Assembly: GCF_028550415.1 (NCBI RefSeq)
Contig: NZ_JAQQKX010000007.1
Coordinates: forward strand, 1-64,000
Source: Asticcacaulis aquaticus
GTDB lineage: Bacteria; Pseudomonadota; Alphaproteobacteria; Caulobacterales; Caulobacteraceae
Reading direction: 5' to 3'
DNA: 64,000 bases
The notes beneath the pieces are model-generated. The model was not told the origin of the DNA. It searched no databases and saw only the letters and a program-made list of their open reading frames with translations. Shown here piece by piece: positions 15,492 to 22,535 of this stretch; the stretch's first letter is position 1; each line of letters starts with the position of its first letter. Made by a program: the position numbers and the translations under genes.

Positions 15492-16424
15492 ATGAAGAAA
15501 TGTCGAACCCTGCTTGCGCTCCTGCTGATGACCGCCCTGAGCCACCCGGCGACGGCGCAGGACGTCTCGCTCGACACCATGGTCAAGCGTCAGTTCGTCA
15601 CGGCGGCCAATACGCGCTGCCAGTGGTTTGACGGGCCGACCGCGCTCGCCCTGAAGGCCGGGATGCTGCAAACGCGCAACTCCGCCCTCAATCACGGTGT
15701 CGCGCCCGATATCGTCTATGGCGCACTCAGCAAAGCCAAGACCGCCGCCGCCCGGGCCGACTGCCGCAACCCGGCGCTTCTGGCCGAGGTCGAGACGATG
15801 AAGGGCGCCTATAAGGGGTTCGTCACCCATAACCGCCTGACCCTGCCCGGTCTGCGGGCCCAATGGCAAGCCGACCGCACTCAGATGCGCGACGAAAAAT
15901 GGCGACTGGTCCAGTATCAGCAGACCGGCGATGTGGCCTTGGCCATAGGCCTCTACGGTACCCTCACGCGACAGACTCTGAGCGTCATGGTGCAGTTTCC
16001 CGATGGCCGTCAGCCCTATGCCGCGCGCCTGATCGTGCGCGATCCCTATTACCGGTCGAACGGCCTGATCAATCGCGAAGCCTACGCCGTGTCGGCCAGG
16101 ATGCCCGCCGGGTTTTCGACCTACGACCTGAGCGTCCCGGCCATGCAGCGCCGTCAGACGAGCATCGCCCTGACCGATGCGCCGCGTGTCAATCTGGCCG
16201 GGTTTACGGTCGAGGGCAAATATGCCGGCCATCAGGCAAAGCGCGACACCGTGCGCTTCGACTTCCCCATGCGCACCACCACGGCCATCGCGCGGCTCGA
16301 TCCGCGTGAGGATATCGTGGTAGCCTTCGACTTCGACACCGGCACGCAGTATGCGCGCTTCGAAGCGGGGGATTTCGTGCCGGGACTGGTCTTTGTGACC
16401 CTTCCGTCACCTTATGGAAACTAG
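15492..16424 (+). CDS. Secreted protein of unknown function
   Basis: A 310-residue protein with a signal peptide (MKKCRTLLALLLMTALSHPATAQ); ATG 15492 is chosen because it starts exactly at this signal, and the longer upstream frame would run through the terminator hairpin. The mature protein has a helical first half with TRCQWFDGPTALALKAGMLQTRNSALNHG and a beta-rich second half (LSVMVQFPDGRQPYAARLIVRDPYYRSNGL). It resembles no family I can name. It ends 4 bp inside the convergent kinase gene. Confidence 0.7.
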   Translation: MKKCRTLLALLLMTALSHPATAQDVSLDTMVKRQFVTAANTRCQWFDGPTALALKAGMLQTRNSALNHGVAPDIVYGALSKAKTAAARADCRNPALLAEVETMKGAYKGFVTHNRLTLPGLRAQWQADRTQMRDEKWRLVQYQQTGDVALAIGLYGTLTRQTLSVMVQFPDGRQPYAARLIVRDPYYRSNGLINREAYAVSARMPAGFSTYDLSVPAMQRRQTSIALTDAPRVNLAGFTVEGKYAGHQAKRDTVRFDFPMRTTTAIARLDPREDIVVAFDFDTGTQYARFEAGDFVPGLVFVTLPSPYGN

Positions 16425-18229
16425 CTTTTCGGCGGGCGGATCACGAAATCGCTGCCGCTGAGGTCGGGGGGCGTATAGAGCCGGTCTTCCAGAGGACGGG
16501 GCGTTTCGGGCGACACGGCGACCGGCGCTTCGGGCGCGACCGGCGGCGACACCGGCGGGCTAAGCGGCAGTTCCGGCTGATCCGAATGGGCGGCGATCGG
16601 CAGGAACAGGCTGACGCTGGTCCCCTTGCCCAGCTCGCTTTCCAGACTCATCCGCCCCTTGTGCAGCCCGGCCAGAGCCTGAACCAGCGACAGACCCAGC
16701 CCCGTCCCCAGCACGCGCTGTTCCATCGGCCCGGTCTGTTCGTAGGGCTTACCCAGACGTTGCAGGTCCTCGGCGGCGATGCCGATGCCGGTGTCGGTGA
16801 TCTGAACGTCGATCCCGTCAGCACCGGCGTCGGACAGGATCAGGGTGACGCTGCCGCCACGCGGCGTGAACTTCACGGCGTTGGACAACAGGTTCAGACA
16901 CATCTGCTTGAGGGCGCGCTTGTCGGCGGTGACTTCGACCGGCGTCGGCGGCAGGACCGAGCGCACCGCAACCCCCTTGTCGTGTGCCGCCGTGAAAATC
17001 AGGCGCAGCGCGCCCGAGACCGGTTCTCGGGCATCGAAGGTTTCAAGCGACAGGTCGTAACGCTGGGCTTCGATCTTCGACATGTCGAGCACGTCGTTGA
17101 CGAGGTCGAGCACGTGCTGACCCGACTCCCAGATCAACTGCGCATATTCGGTGTATTTCTCCGACAACGGCCCGAACAGTTGCTGGCGCATGATGTCGGA
17201 GAAGCCGATGACGGCGTTGAGCGGGGTACGCAGTTCGTGGCTCATGCTGGCCAGGAAGCGCGACTTGCCCTGATTGAGATTCTCCGCCTCGAAGCGCGCG
17301 CTTTCCAGCGCCTCTTCGCGGGCATGGTGCAGCGACGCGTCGGCCAACACGCCGTACAACCGTCCGTCGCTGCCGCGGCGCAGGCTCAGGCGGACATAGT
17401 GTTCCAGCGCCGCATGCGGCATGAAGCCCGTCTCGGCGCGGCCATTGACCCTGGCCTCGTCGATGGCCTGCATCACCCCCAGCCGGTCGGGCACGTGGGC
17501 GCAGACGATAAGACCGTGCTTCATCAGGGTCGGCATGTCGAGGCCCAGCGGCGCTTCGCCGTGCGCCGAGATCAGGCGGCCATCGTCGCCCAGCGCCACG
17601 ATCAGGTGCGGCTGCTCGCTCAGGATCTTGAGGAACCGCGCGCGGTCGTCCTCGGCCCCCCTGGCCATTTCGGTGCGCGCCCGAAGCGCCGGCAGGAGCG
17701 CCAGACCGAAGCCCGACACCAGAGTCACCACCGCCAGCGACGACAGCCAGAAGCTTTCGACCAGATCCGGCAGGTCGATCAGACGCGCCAGCGACAGCAG
17801 GATCGCAAACAGGGTCGTCGTCACCGAAAGGGTTGCCCCGAGCAGGATCAGACGGCGCTGGTTCAGCGCCACGGCGGCCGCCATGGGCGCGGCAGCCCAC
17901 GCGGCCAGCGGCCCGAAGATGCCGCCCGTCAGGCCGATGGCGATGAGACAGGCCAGACCCCATATCCACACCAGCATCTGGCGCGCGCGATGTCCGTCAC
18001 GCGTCAGGAGAAAGATCGAACTGACTCCCGGTAGGGCCGCGACGACCAGCGCCCCCAGCACCCGGGGCGATGCGGGCAGGAACAACAGGCCGAGCAGCGC
18101 GGCCAGCGTGACCGCCGACCAGCCGAGGTGCCAGACGATAACCCCCAGACGCACCCGGCGGCGGGGCGTGGCGGCCAGCGGCGAGGTGCGGCTGAGATCC
18201 TGAAAATACGACTTGAACGGCAAGGGCAA
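16421..18229 (-). CDS. divJ: Membrane sensor histidine kinase, DivJ-like
   Basis: A 602-residue protein. Residues about 29-182 hold five or six membrane helices; residues about 195-300 a degenerate PAS-like region; H331 in SMSHELRTPLNAV is the phosphorylated histidine; the ATPase domain carries NLLSNAVKFTP, DTGIGI and GTGLGLSLV. A proline-rich tail ends the protein. In Caulobacter, DivJ (about 600 residues, same architecture) phosphorylates DivK and PleD at the stalked pole and sets cell fate. The size, layout and neighbouring small kinase fit DivJ, but orthology is inferred. The frame opens with TTG 18229. Confidence 0.65.
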   Translation of the reverse strand: MPLPFKSYFQDLSRTSPLAATPRRRVRLGVIVWHLGWSAVTLAALLGLLFLPASPRVLGALVVAALPGVSSIFLLTRDGHRARQMLVWIWGLACLIAIGLTGGIFGPLAAWAAAPMAAAVALNQRRLILLGATLSVTTTLFAILLSLARLIDLPDLVESFWLSSLAVVTLVSGFGLALLPALRARTEMARGAEDDRARFLKILSEQPHLIVALGDDGRLISAHGEAPLGLDMPTLMKHGLIVCAHVPDRLGVMQAIDEARVNGRAETGFMPHAALEHYVRLSLRRGSDGRLYGVLADASLHHAREEALESARFEAENLNQGKSRFLASMSHELRTPLNAVIGFSDIMRQQLFGPLSEKYTEYAQLIWESGQHVLDLVNDVLDMSKIEAQRYDLSLETFDAREPVSGALRLIFTAAHDKGVAVRSVLPPTPVEVTADKRALKQMCLNLLSNAVKFTPRGGSVTLILSDAGADGIDVQITDTGIGIAAEDLQRLGKPYEQTGPMEQRVLGTGLGLSLVQALAGLHKGRMSLESELGKGTSVSLFLPIAAHSDQPELPLSPPVSPPVAPEAPVAVSPETPRPLEDRLYTPPDLSGSDFVIRPPKS

Positions 18230-18310
18230 TCCGATACGGAAAAGGCAATGGTGGTATTGTATCGGATAGGCCCTGTTATAGAAAGCTTATCGCGCAACAG
18301 GCGAACTATT

Positions 18311-18344
18311 ACCGCTTTGACAGGCTGTCAAACCGCAAAGCGGT
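18311..18344. promoter_or_regulatory. Overlapping inverted repeats between two divergent kinase genes
   Basis: TTTGACAG-G-CTGTCAAA (18316-18332) is a perfect 8-bp-arm palindrome. It is nested in a second inverted repeat, ACCGCTTTG (18311-18319) with CAAAGCGGT (18336-18344). The two structures are mutually exclusive. The position between divergent start codons suggests an operator or an alternative-fold leader. Confidence 0.45.
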
Positions 18345-18418
18345 GAAAGAGACGGTTAATCGCTTTGTGATACCAAGATGTATTCGAGTATTATGAGGCT
18401 TGCCTCCGAAGGATAGCC

Positions 18419-19240
18419 ATGTCCCTGCCCCACCTGAAGACCCCGGCCCCAAGGCCGTCTGCGGTCCATACCGGCAACGATCCCGCGGGCGGGGCCCGCA
18501 TGGGGACCGAAGCCTCGGTGGCGGCGGCCTTTGGGGCGCCGGAGCCCGAAATGGGCAAGCGCGCCTTCATGCGCATGGTCAGCCATGAATTGCGCACCCC
18601 ACTCAATTCGATCATCGGCTTTTCCGAAGTCCTGACCCACGAACTGTACGGCCCCATCGGCGCGCCGCAATACCTCGAATATGCCGGGATCATCCGCGAC
18701 AGCGGCCGCAAGCTGCTCAGTCTGTTCAACGACGTACTGGAGATCGTGCGGCTGGAAAACGAAAGCGACGTCCTGACGCCCGAGATCGACGCCATCCTCC
18801 CCCATCTGCAGGACGCCGTCCGCCGTCATCGCCCCAAGGCCGAAGCCCGGGGTGTGAGGATCGACCTTGCCTTCGACGACGAGGATCTGTGCGCGCTATT
18901 CGATGCGCGGGGCTTTGCCAACTGCCTCGACCATCTACTGATGAACGCCATCGATTTCACACCGCAAGGACAGGCCGTGGACATCACCGTCCGCGCCACC
19001 GGTCATCAGGTCGATATACGCCTGTTCAATCCCGGCAAGGCCCCCGCCCCCGAGGACGTGCCGCGCCTGATGCGCCCGTTCGAGCAGGGCGCGACCGAAG
19101 CCAGCCGCACCCGCGAAGGGGCGGGGCTGGGCTGGGCCATCGTCCGCCTGAGTTGCAAGGCCATGGGCGGTGCCTTTGTCGTCGAGTCGGACCCCGATGC
19201 CGGTCTGACCGCGATCCTGCGTTTAAAGGCTGATTTTTAG
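18419..19240 (+). CDS. Small soluble sensor histidine kinase
   Basis: A 273-residue cytoplasmic protein with only a short unstructured N-terminus before the HisKA domain. H56 in MVSHELRTPLNSIIGF is the predicted phosphosite, and FNDVLEIVRLE completes the dimerisation helices. The ATPase domain has LLMNAIDFTPQG (N box) and GAGLGWAIVRL (G2 box), but the usual D-G-G G1 box is replaced by LFNPGKAP, so nucleotide binding may be altered. No sensory domain is seen. It is divergent from the DivJ-like kinase; Caulobacter also has a kinase gene beside divJ, so a partner role is plausible. Confidence 0.82.
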   Translation: MSLPHLKTPAPRPSAVHTGNDPAGGARMGTEASVAAAFGAPEPEMGKRAFMRMVSHELRTPLNSIIGFSEVLTHELYGPIGAPQYLEYAGIIRDSGRKLLSLFNDVLEIVRLENESDVLTPEIDAILPHLQDAVRRHRPKAEARGVRIDLAFDDEDLCALFDARGFANCLDHLLMNAIDFTPQGQAVDITVRATGHQVDIRLFNPGKAPAPEDVPRLMRPFEQGATEASRTREGAGLGWAIVRLSCKAMGGAFVVESDPDAGLTAILRLKADF

Positions 19241-19278
19241 GGTTGGGAATTACGACCTCCACCCTTATATAGCGCCGC

Positions 19279-19692
19279 ATGACCGATAGTTTTGACGCGC
19301 GCCTGACCGACCTTCTCGAAGAGTTCGACCTGTTCGACGACTGGGAAGAGCGCTACCGCTACATCATCGATATGGGCCGCGCCCTCGCTCCGCTCAGCGA
19401 CGCGGAAAAGACCGAGGCGACGCGCGTCCGCGGCTGCGCCTCTCAGGTGTGGCTGGTCATGGACGACGGCCCCGCCGGGACGCTGAATTTCCGCGGCGAA
19501 TCCGACGCCCATATCGTCAAGGGCCTGATCGCCATTCTGGTCCGGCTGCTGAACGGCCTGCCGCGCGCGGACATCCGCGACTTTTCCATCCGCGACACCC
19601 TCACCCGTCTGGGCCTTGATGAAGCCTTGTCGTCGCAACGGACCAACGGCCTTATCTCAATGGTCGAACGGCTTAAGGCCTCTGCGTCGTAA
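19279..19692 (+). CDS. sufE: SufE-like sulfur-acceptor protein
   Basis: A 137-residue protein of the SufE/CsdE family. It accepts persulfide sulfur from cysteine desulfurase for Fe-S cluster assembly; the acceptor is C53 in VRGCASQVWLV. DDWEERYRYIIDMGR near the N-terminus and FSIRDTLTRLGLDEALSSQRTNGL at the C-terminus are family hallmarks. It lies 38 bp after the small kinase on the same strand and could be co-transcribed. No other suf genes are nearby, as is common for sufE in alphaproteobacteria. Confidence 0.92.
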   Translation: MTDSFDARLTDLLEEFDLFDDWEERYRYIIDMGRALAPLSDAEKTEATRVRGCASQVWLVMDDGPAGTLNFRGESDAHIVKGLIAILVRLLNGLPRADIRDFSIRDTLTRLGLDEALSSQRTNGLISMVERLKASAS

Positions 19693-19703
19693 GCGCTGCG
19701 CGG

Positions 19704-20081
19704 TTAGATCGCCCGCATCCGGATATCGGCCTCGATATCGCGCACCCGGACCGCCCGGCGGCGCGCCATGAGCCCCATGCTGGCGGCTACGGCCACCGCC
19801 GCACAGAACAGACCGAACTGCACCAGCCCCTCGACCTTGAAGACGTAATTGCCGCCGCTGGCCGCATAGCCGCTCAACAGAGCCACCGTGCCCGGCAAGG
19901 TGCCGACGGCGACGCCCAGCGCCGCCCAGACATATTCGGTGATATATTCGCGCCGCGTCTCACACAGGGCGTCCAGTTCCTCGTTCGACACGGTATGACG
20001 CGTCGGTTTGTCGAGGCCCGGCCGCACGGTCTGGGCTTTCATCGTGGTAACCGTTGCCGGTGCCGTCTTATCGTCGGCCAT
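19704..20081 (-). CDS. Small membrane protein of unknown function
   Basis: A 125-residue protein with a soluble N-terminus of about 50 residues and two hydrophobic helices (YVWAALGVAVGTLPGTVALL and LVQFGLFCAAVAVAASMGLMA), followed by a basic RRR tail. This suggests an inner-membrane hairpin with both ends in the cytoplasm. No family is recognised. It converges with sufE, 11 bp apart. Confidence 0.65.
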   Translation of the reverse strand: MADDKTAPATVTTMKAQTVRPGLDKPTRHTVSNEELDALCETRREYITEYVWAALGVAVGTLPGTVALLSGYAASGGNYVFKVEGLVQFGLFCAAVAVAASMGLMARRRAVRVRDIEADIRMRAI

Positions 20082-20204
20082 GATCTATCCTTACGCAAAC
20101 GTCAGTATCTAAACAGGATTAATATCATCCCTCATGTCTCAGCAGGTCAATGTGTGAGAATCGCTTTGCGTCAGGGAGTCATATTTTAGCCATAGTCTCG
20201 CCAT

Positions 20205-20585
20205 TCAGGCGAAATTGACCGACTTGACCTCCAGCGCTGCCGGCAGTCCCGCCAGCGCGGCCTCCAGACGATCGAGCGTCTGGTCGAAACGACGATCGTC
20301 GCGCAGATCCTCGATCACCCGGCAGGCGTGGCCCACAGTGGTGCGGTCGCGCCCGAAGGCCTCGCCCACCCGCGCCAGCGGCCATTGCCACGCCACATAG
20401 GCCAGGTACATCGCCGTCTGACGGGCGCGCGCCGCACGGGCATTATTGCGCGATGGACTGCGGATATCGTCCGAAGGCACGTCCAGAGCCAGCGCCACCA
20501 GTTCGATGACCAGACGGACGCGCAGGCGGTCCTCGACCGGTTGAACGACGGGGGGAACGACAGTGAGGCGGGCGGGCGCTTTCAT
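20205..20585 (-). CDS. Stand-alone DnaA domain IV-like DNA-binding protein
   Basis: A 126-residue protein lacking the AAA+ domain. Residues about 50-100 (ARQTAMYLAYVAWQWPLARVGEAFGRDRTTVGHACRVIEDL) align with the DnaA C-terminal DNA-binding domain, including the RDRTTVGHAC signature helix that reads DnaA boxes. Similar truncated proteins are encoded in many alphaproteobacteria and have no settled function; competition with DnaA at DnaA boxes is one possibility. It has no close upstream partner, with 206 bp to the PAS_5 gene. Confidence 0.82.
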   Translation of the reverse strand: MKAPARLTVVPPVVQPVEDRLRVRLVIELVALALDVPSDDIRSPSRNNARAARARQTAMYLAYVAWQWPLARVGEAFGRDRTTVGHACRVIEDLRDDRRFDQTLDRLEAALAGLPAALEVKSVNFA

Positions 20586-20791
20586 GGGCTTGTCCTTTGC
20601 TGAGAATTTCAGAATGTTTCCGATTTGTTCTCATTTTGCCAAGACGCGACCATGAGGGGATAAGTTTCCTATGTAAAGTTATAAATAGGTATAAATTCCC
20701 ATATTAAGGTACCCGAAGCCGTGCACAAATGGCACGTGCCGACGGCCTTCACCCTCAGGCAAAGCCGGACTGTCCTCGGTAAGGCGTATTC

Positions 20792-21298
20792 TTAAGCGGC
20801 GCGAATGCCCGACGGGCCGATCGCGTCGGGCCGTCCGATCAGAGCGTCATGCCCCAGAATCATGTCGACATTCACGCCATCGGTCGCCAGCGGCAGGCGC
20901 AGCCAGAACAGGCTGAGCCCCTTGGTGCCACGCCACGCCATCGAATGCAGGCCGACATTGGGCTTGCGGTGCTGAACCACGAAGCTCAGTTCCTCGGCCC
21001 AGTATTGCGCTTCTTGCGGCGTATAGATGTCGGCGATAGTGCGGCCCGTGATCTCCATACCATAGGCCTGATAGAGATCGGTGCCGGCCAGTCGCTGACG
21101 GAAGGCGCCGGGATTACTGGCCGGGTCGGCTTCCAGGACGTCGATGAGGGAGATGGTGGGCAGAAGGCGTCGGACGCCACAGGGATCTATGTCGGCGCGC
21201 GACGGCAGGCGTCCGCGTTGACGCAGACTCTTCCAGTACCGGAAGACCTCCTCGTGCGTGCGCAATGCGCCCAGCATTTCGGCTGCGATACCCGCCAT
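20792..21298 (-). CDS. PAS_5 domain protein
   Basis: A 168-residue protein matching the alphaproteobacterial PAS_5 family (PF07310): EVFRYWKSLRQRGRLPSRADIDPCGVRRLLPTISLIDV at the N-terminus, then RQRLAGTDLYQAYGMEITGRTIADIYT and a C-terminal LFWLRLPLATDGVNVDMILG. Members are short cytoplasmic PAS-like proteins of unknown role, often duplicated in genomes of this group. No membrane helix or output domain. Confidence 0.82.
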   Translation of the reverse strand: MAGIAAEMLGALRTHEEVFRYWKSLRQRGRLPSRADIDPCGVRRLLPTISLIDVLEADPASNPGAFRQRLAGTDLYQAYGMEITGRTIADIYTPQEAQYWAEELSFVVQHRKPNVGLHSMAWRGTKGLSLFWLRLPLATDGVNVDMILGHDALIGRPDAIGPSGIRAA

Positions 21299-21414
21299 AT
21301 TACCCTGAAACCACGCCCCGTATGCGAATCACTAATCTTCACCTTCTCTTAAGGGGCGATTCCTTGGCAAGCAAAAAAGGGTTAACGACACCTTTACGAG
21401 TCAATTAGGCCACA

Positions 21415-21450
21415 GAAAAAACGCCCTGAACCGAAGGCTCAGGGCGTTTT
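21415..21450 (-). terminator. Rho-independent terminator of mucR
   Basis: On the minus strand an ACGCCCTGA stem with a TTCG tetraloop region is followed by TTTTTTC, about 60 bases after the mucR stop codon. A run of T on the other side lets it also serve the plus strand. Confidence 0.85.
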
Positions 21451-21510
21451 ATACTTTAGCGATTCTATTTGCAGCCCAGGCTTTAGCGCGCGGCTGGCGC
21501 GCGGGCTTTT

Positions 21511-21939
21511 TTAGGCTTTGGCACGCGGCTTGCGCGCGGCCTGGCGACCGCCCTGACCGAGACCCATCTGCTTGGCCAGATCCGAACGCGCCTTGGCATA
21601 GTTCGGGGCGACCATCGGGTAATCCTTGGGCAGGTTCCACTTGGCGCGGTATTCTTCGGGGCTCATATTGTACTTGGTGCGCAGGTGACGCTTGAGCGAC
21701 TTGAACTTGCGGCCGTCTTCAAGGCAGACAATGAAGTCGTTCGAGATCGACTTCTTCACCGAAACGGCGGGCTCCTTCGGCGCTTCGGGGGCGGGCGCTT
21801 CGCCGAGGCCGATCGAATTGAGCGCCGCATAGACGTTCTGGATCAGGGCCGGCAGTTCGTTGGCGGAGATAGAATTGTTGCCGACATAGGCCGAAACGAT
21901 TTCGACGGCCATTTCCGTAATTTCAGATTTGTTTTCCAT
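21511..21939 (-). CDS. mucR: MucR/Ros-family transcriptional regulator
   Basis: A 142-residue protein with the family layout: an N-terminal helical part (EITEMAVEIVSAYVGNNSISANELPALI) that mediates oligomerisation, then the zinc-finger-like DNA-binding domain (FIVCLEDGRKFKSLKRHLRTKYNMSPEEYRAKW). Compared with Ros (Cys-Cys-His-His), the second ligand position is Asp and the last is Lys (RTKY), so zinc binding may be lost. In Caulobacter MucR proteins act with SciP and CtrA in cell-cycle control. A strong terminator follows and a gene-free 540-bp region lies upstream. Confidence 0.92.
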   Translation of the reverse strand: MENKSEITEMAVEIVSAYVGNNSISANELPALIQNVYAALNSIGLGEAPAPEAPKEPAVSVKKSISNDFIVCLEDGRKFKSLKRHLRTKYNMSPEEYRAKWNLPKDYPMVAPNYAKARSDLAKQMGLGQGGRQAARKPRAKA

Positions 21940-22482
21940 TACATTACCTCTGAAGCAACGCTGGAAAACACACCCGAACAGCTACAGGTGATTTCCGCAC
22001 AAACGTTGCAGAAAATCAAATTGCAGGACACTTAACGCCATCCCGCCACTACTCTTTTACGCTTGTCCGGCACGCCATAGACAAGGCCGTAAACCGAGCC
22101 ATATCAGGCCTTGCGAAACGAAATACAGGCCGTTACCTCGCCCTATTCACCCCGCAAGTCTAATCGTGAGCCTTAACTACGGCAAGACTGAATAACATAC
22201 AAGTCTAGGTGTGAAAATATTTTCAAACTATTAGAAAAGAGGCTTTTCATCAAATCAACATGACCACAGAGGCTTTTCTTTCTTGAGGCGAAAACATCGT
22301 AGAAAATGTGATCGCAAACCGTTACTGCGCAATGCTTTGGACCGGTTCGGACAGCAAGTATAGACGACCTGTTCATCACCCTGAAACAGACATCCGAAGG
22401 ACAGGCCCCATATGCCGCCGGATTTGCTCACCCCCGCACAGGATATCCTTATCTGGCGCAACGTGATTCGTTCTGGAAATGA
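21940..22482. other. Gene-free region upstream of mucR
   Basis: About 540 bp, visibly richer in A and T than its surroundings. Only short reading frames without ribosome-binding sites or family features occur. It presumably holds the mucR promoter and leader. I see no tRNA, riboswitch, repeat or strong hairpin here. Confidence 0.5.
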
Positions 22483-22515
22483 CAATGCCCTCCCCATGGA
22501 ATGGAGAGGGCATTG
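22483..22515 (-). terminator. Hairpin downstream of the ABC exporter operon
   Basis: A 15-bp stem with one mismatch (CAATGCCCTC... with its complement) closes a three-base GGA loop, 20 bases after the permease stop codon. Only a weak T-rich tail (TCATTT) follows, so termination is probable rather than certain. Confidence 0.6.
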
Positions 22516-22535
22516 ATAACGCTGAAACAGACACT

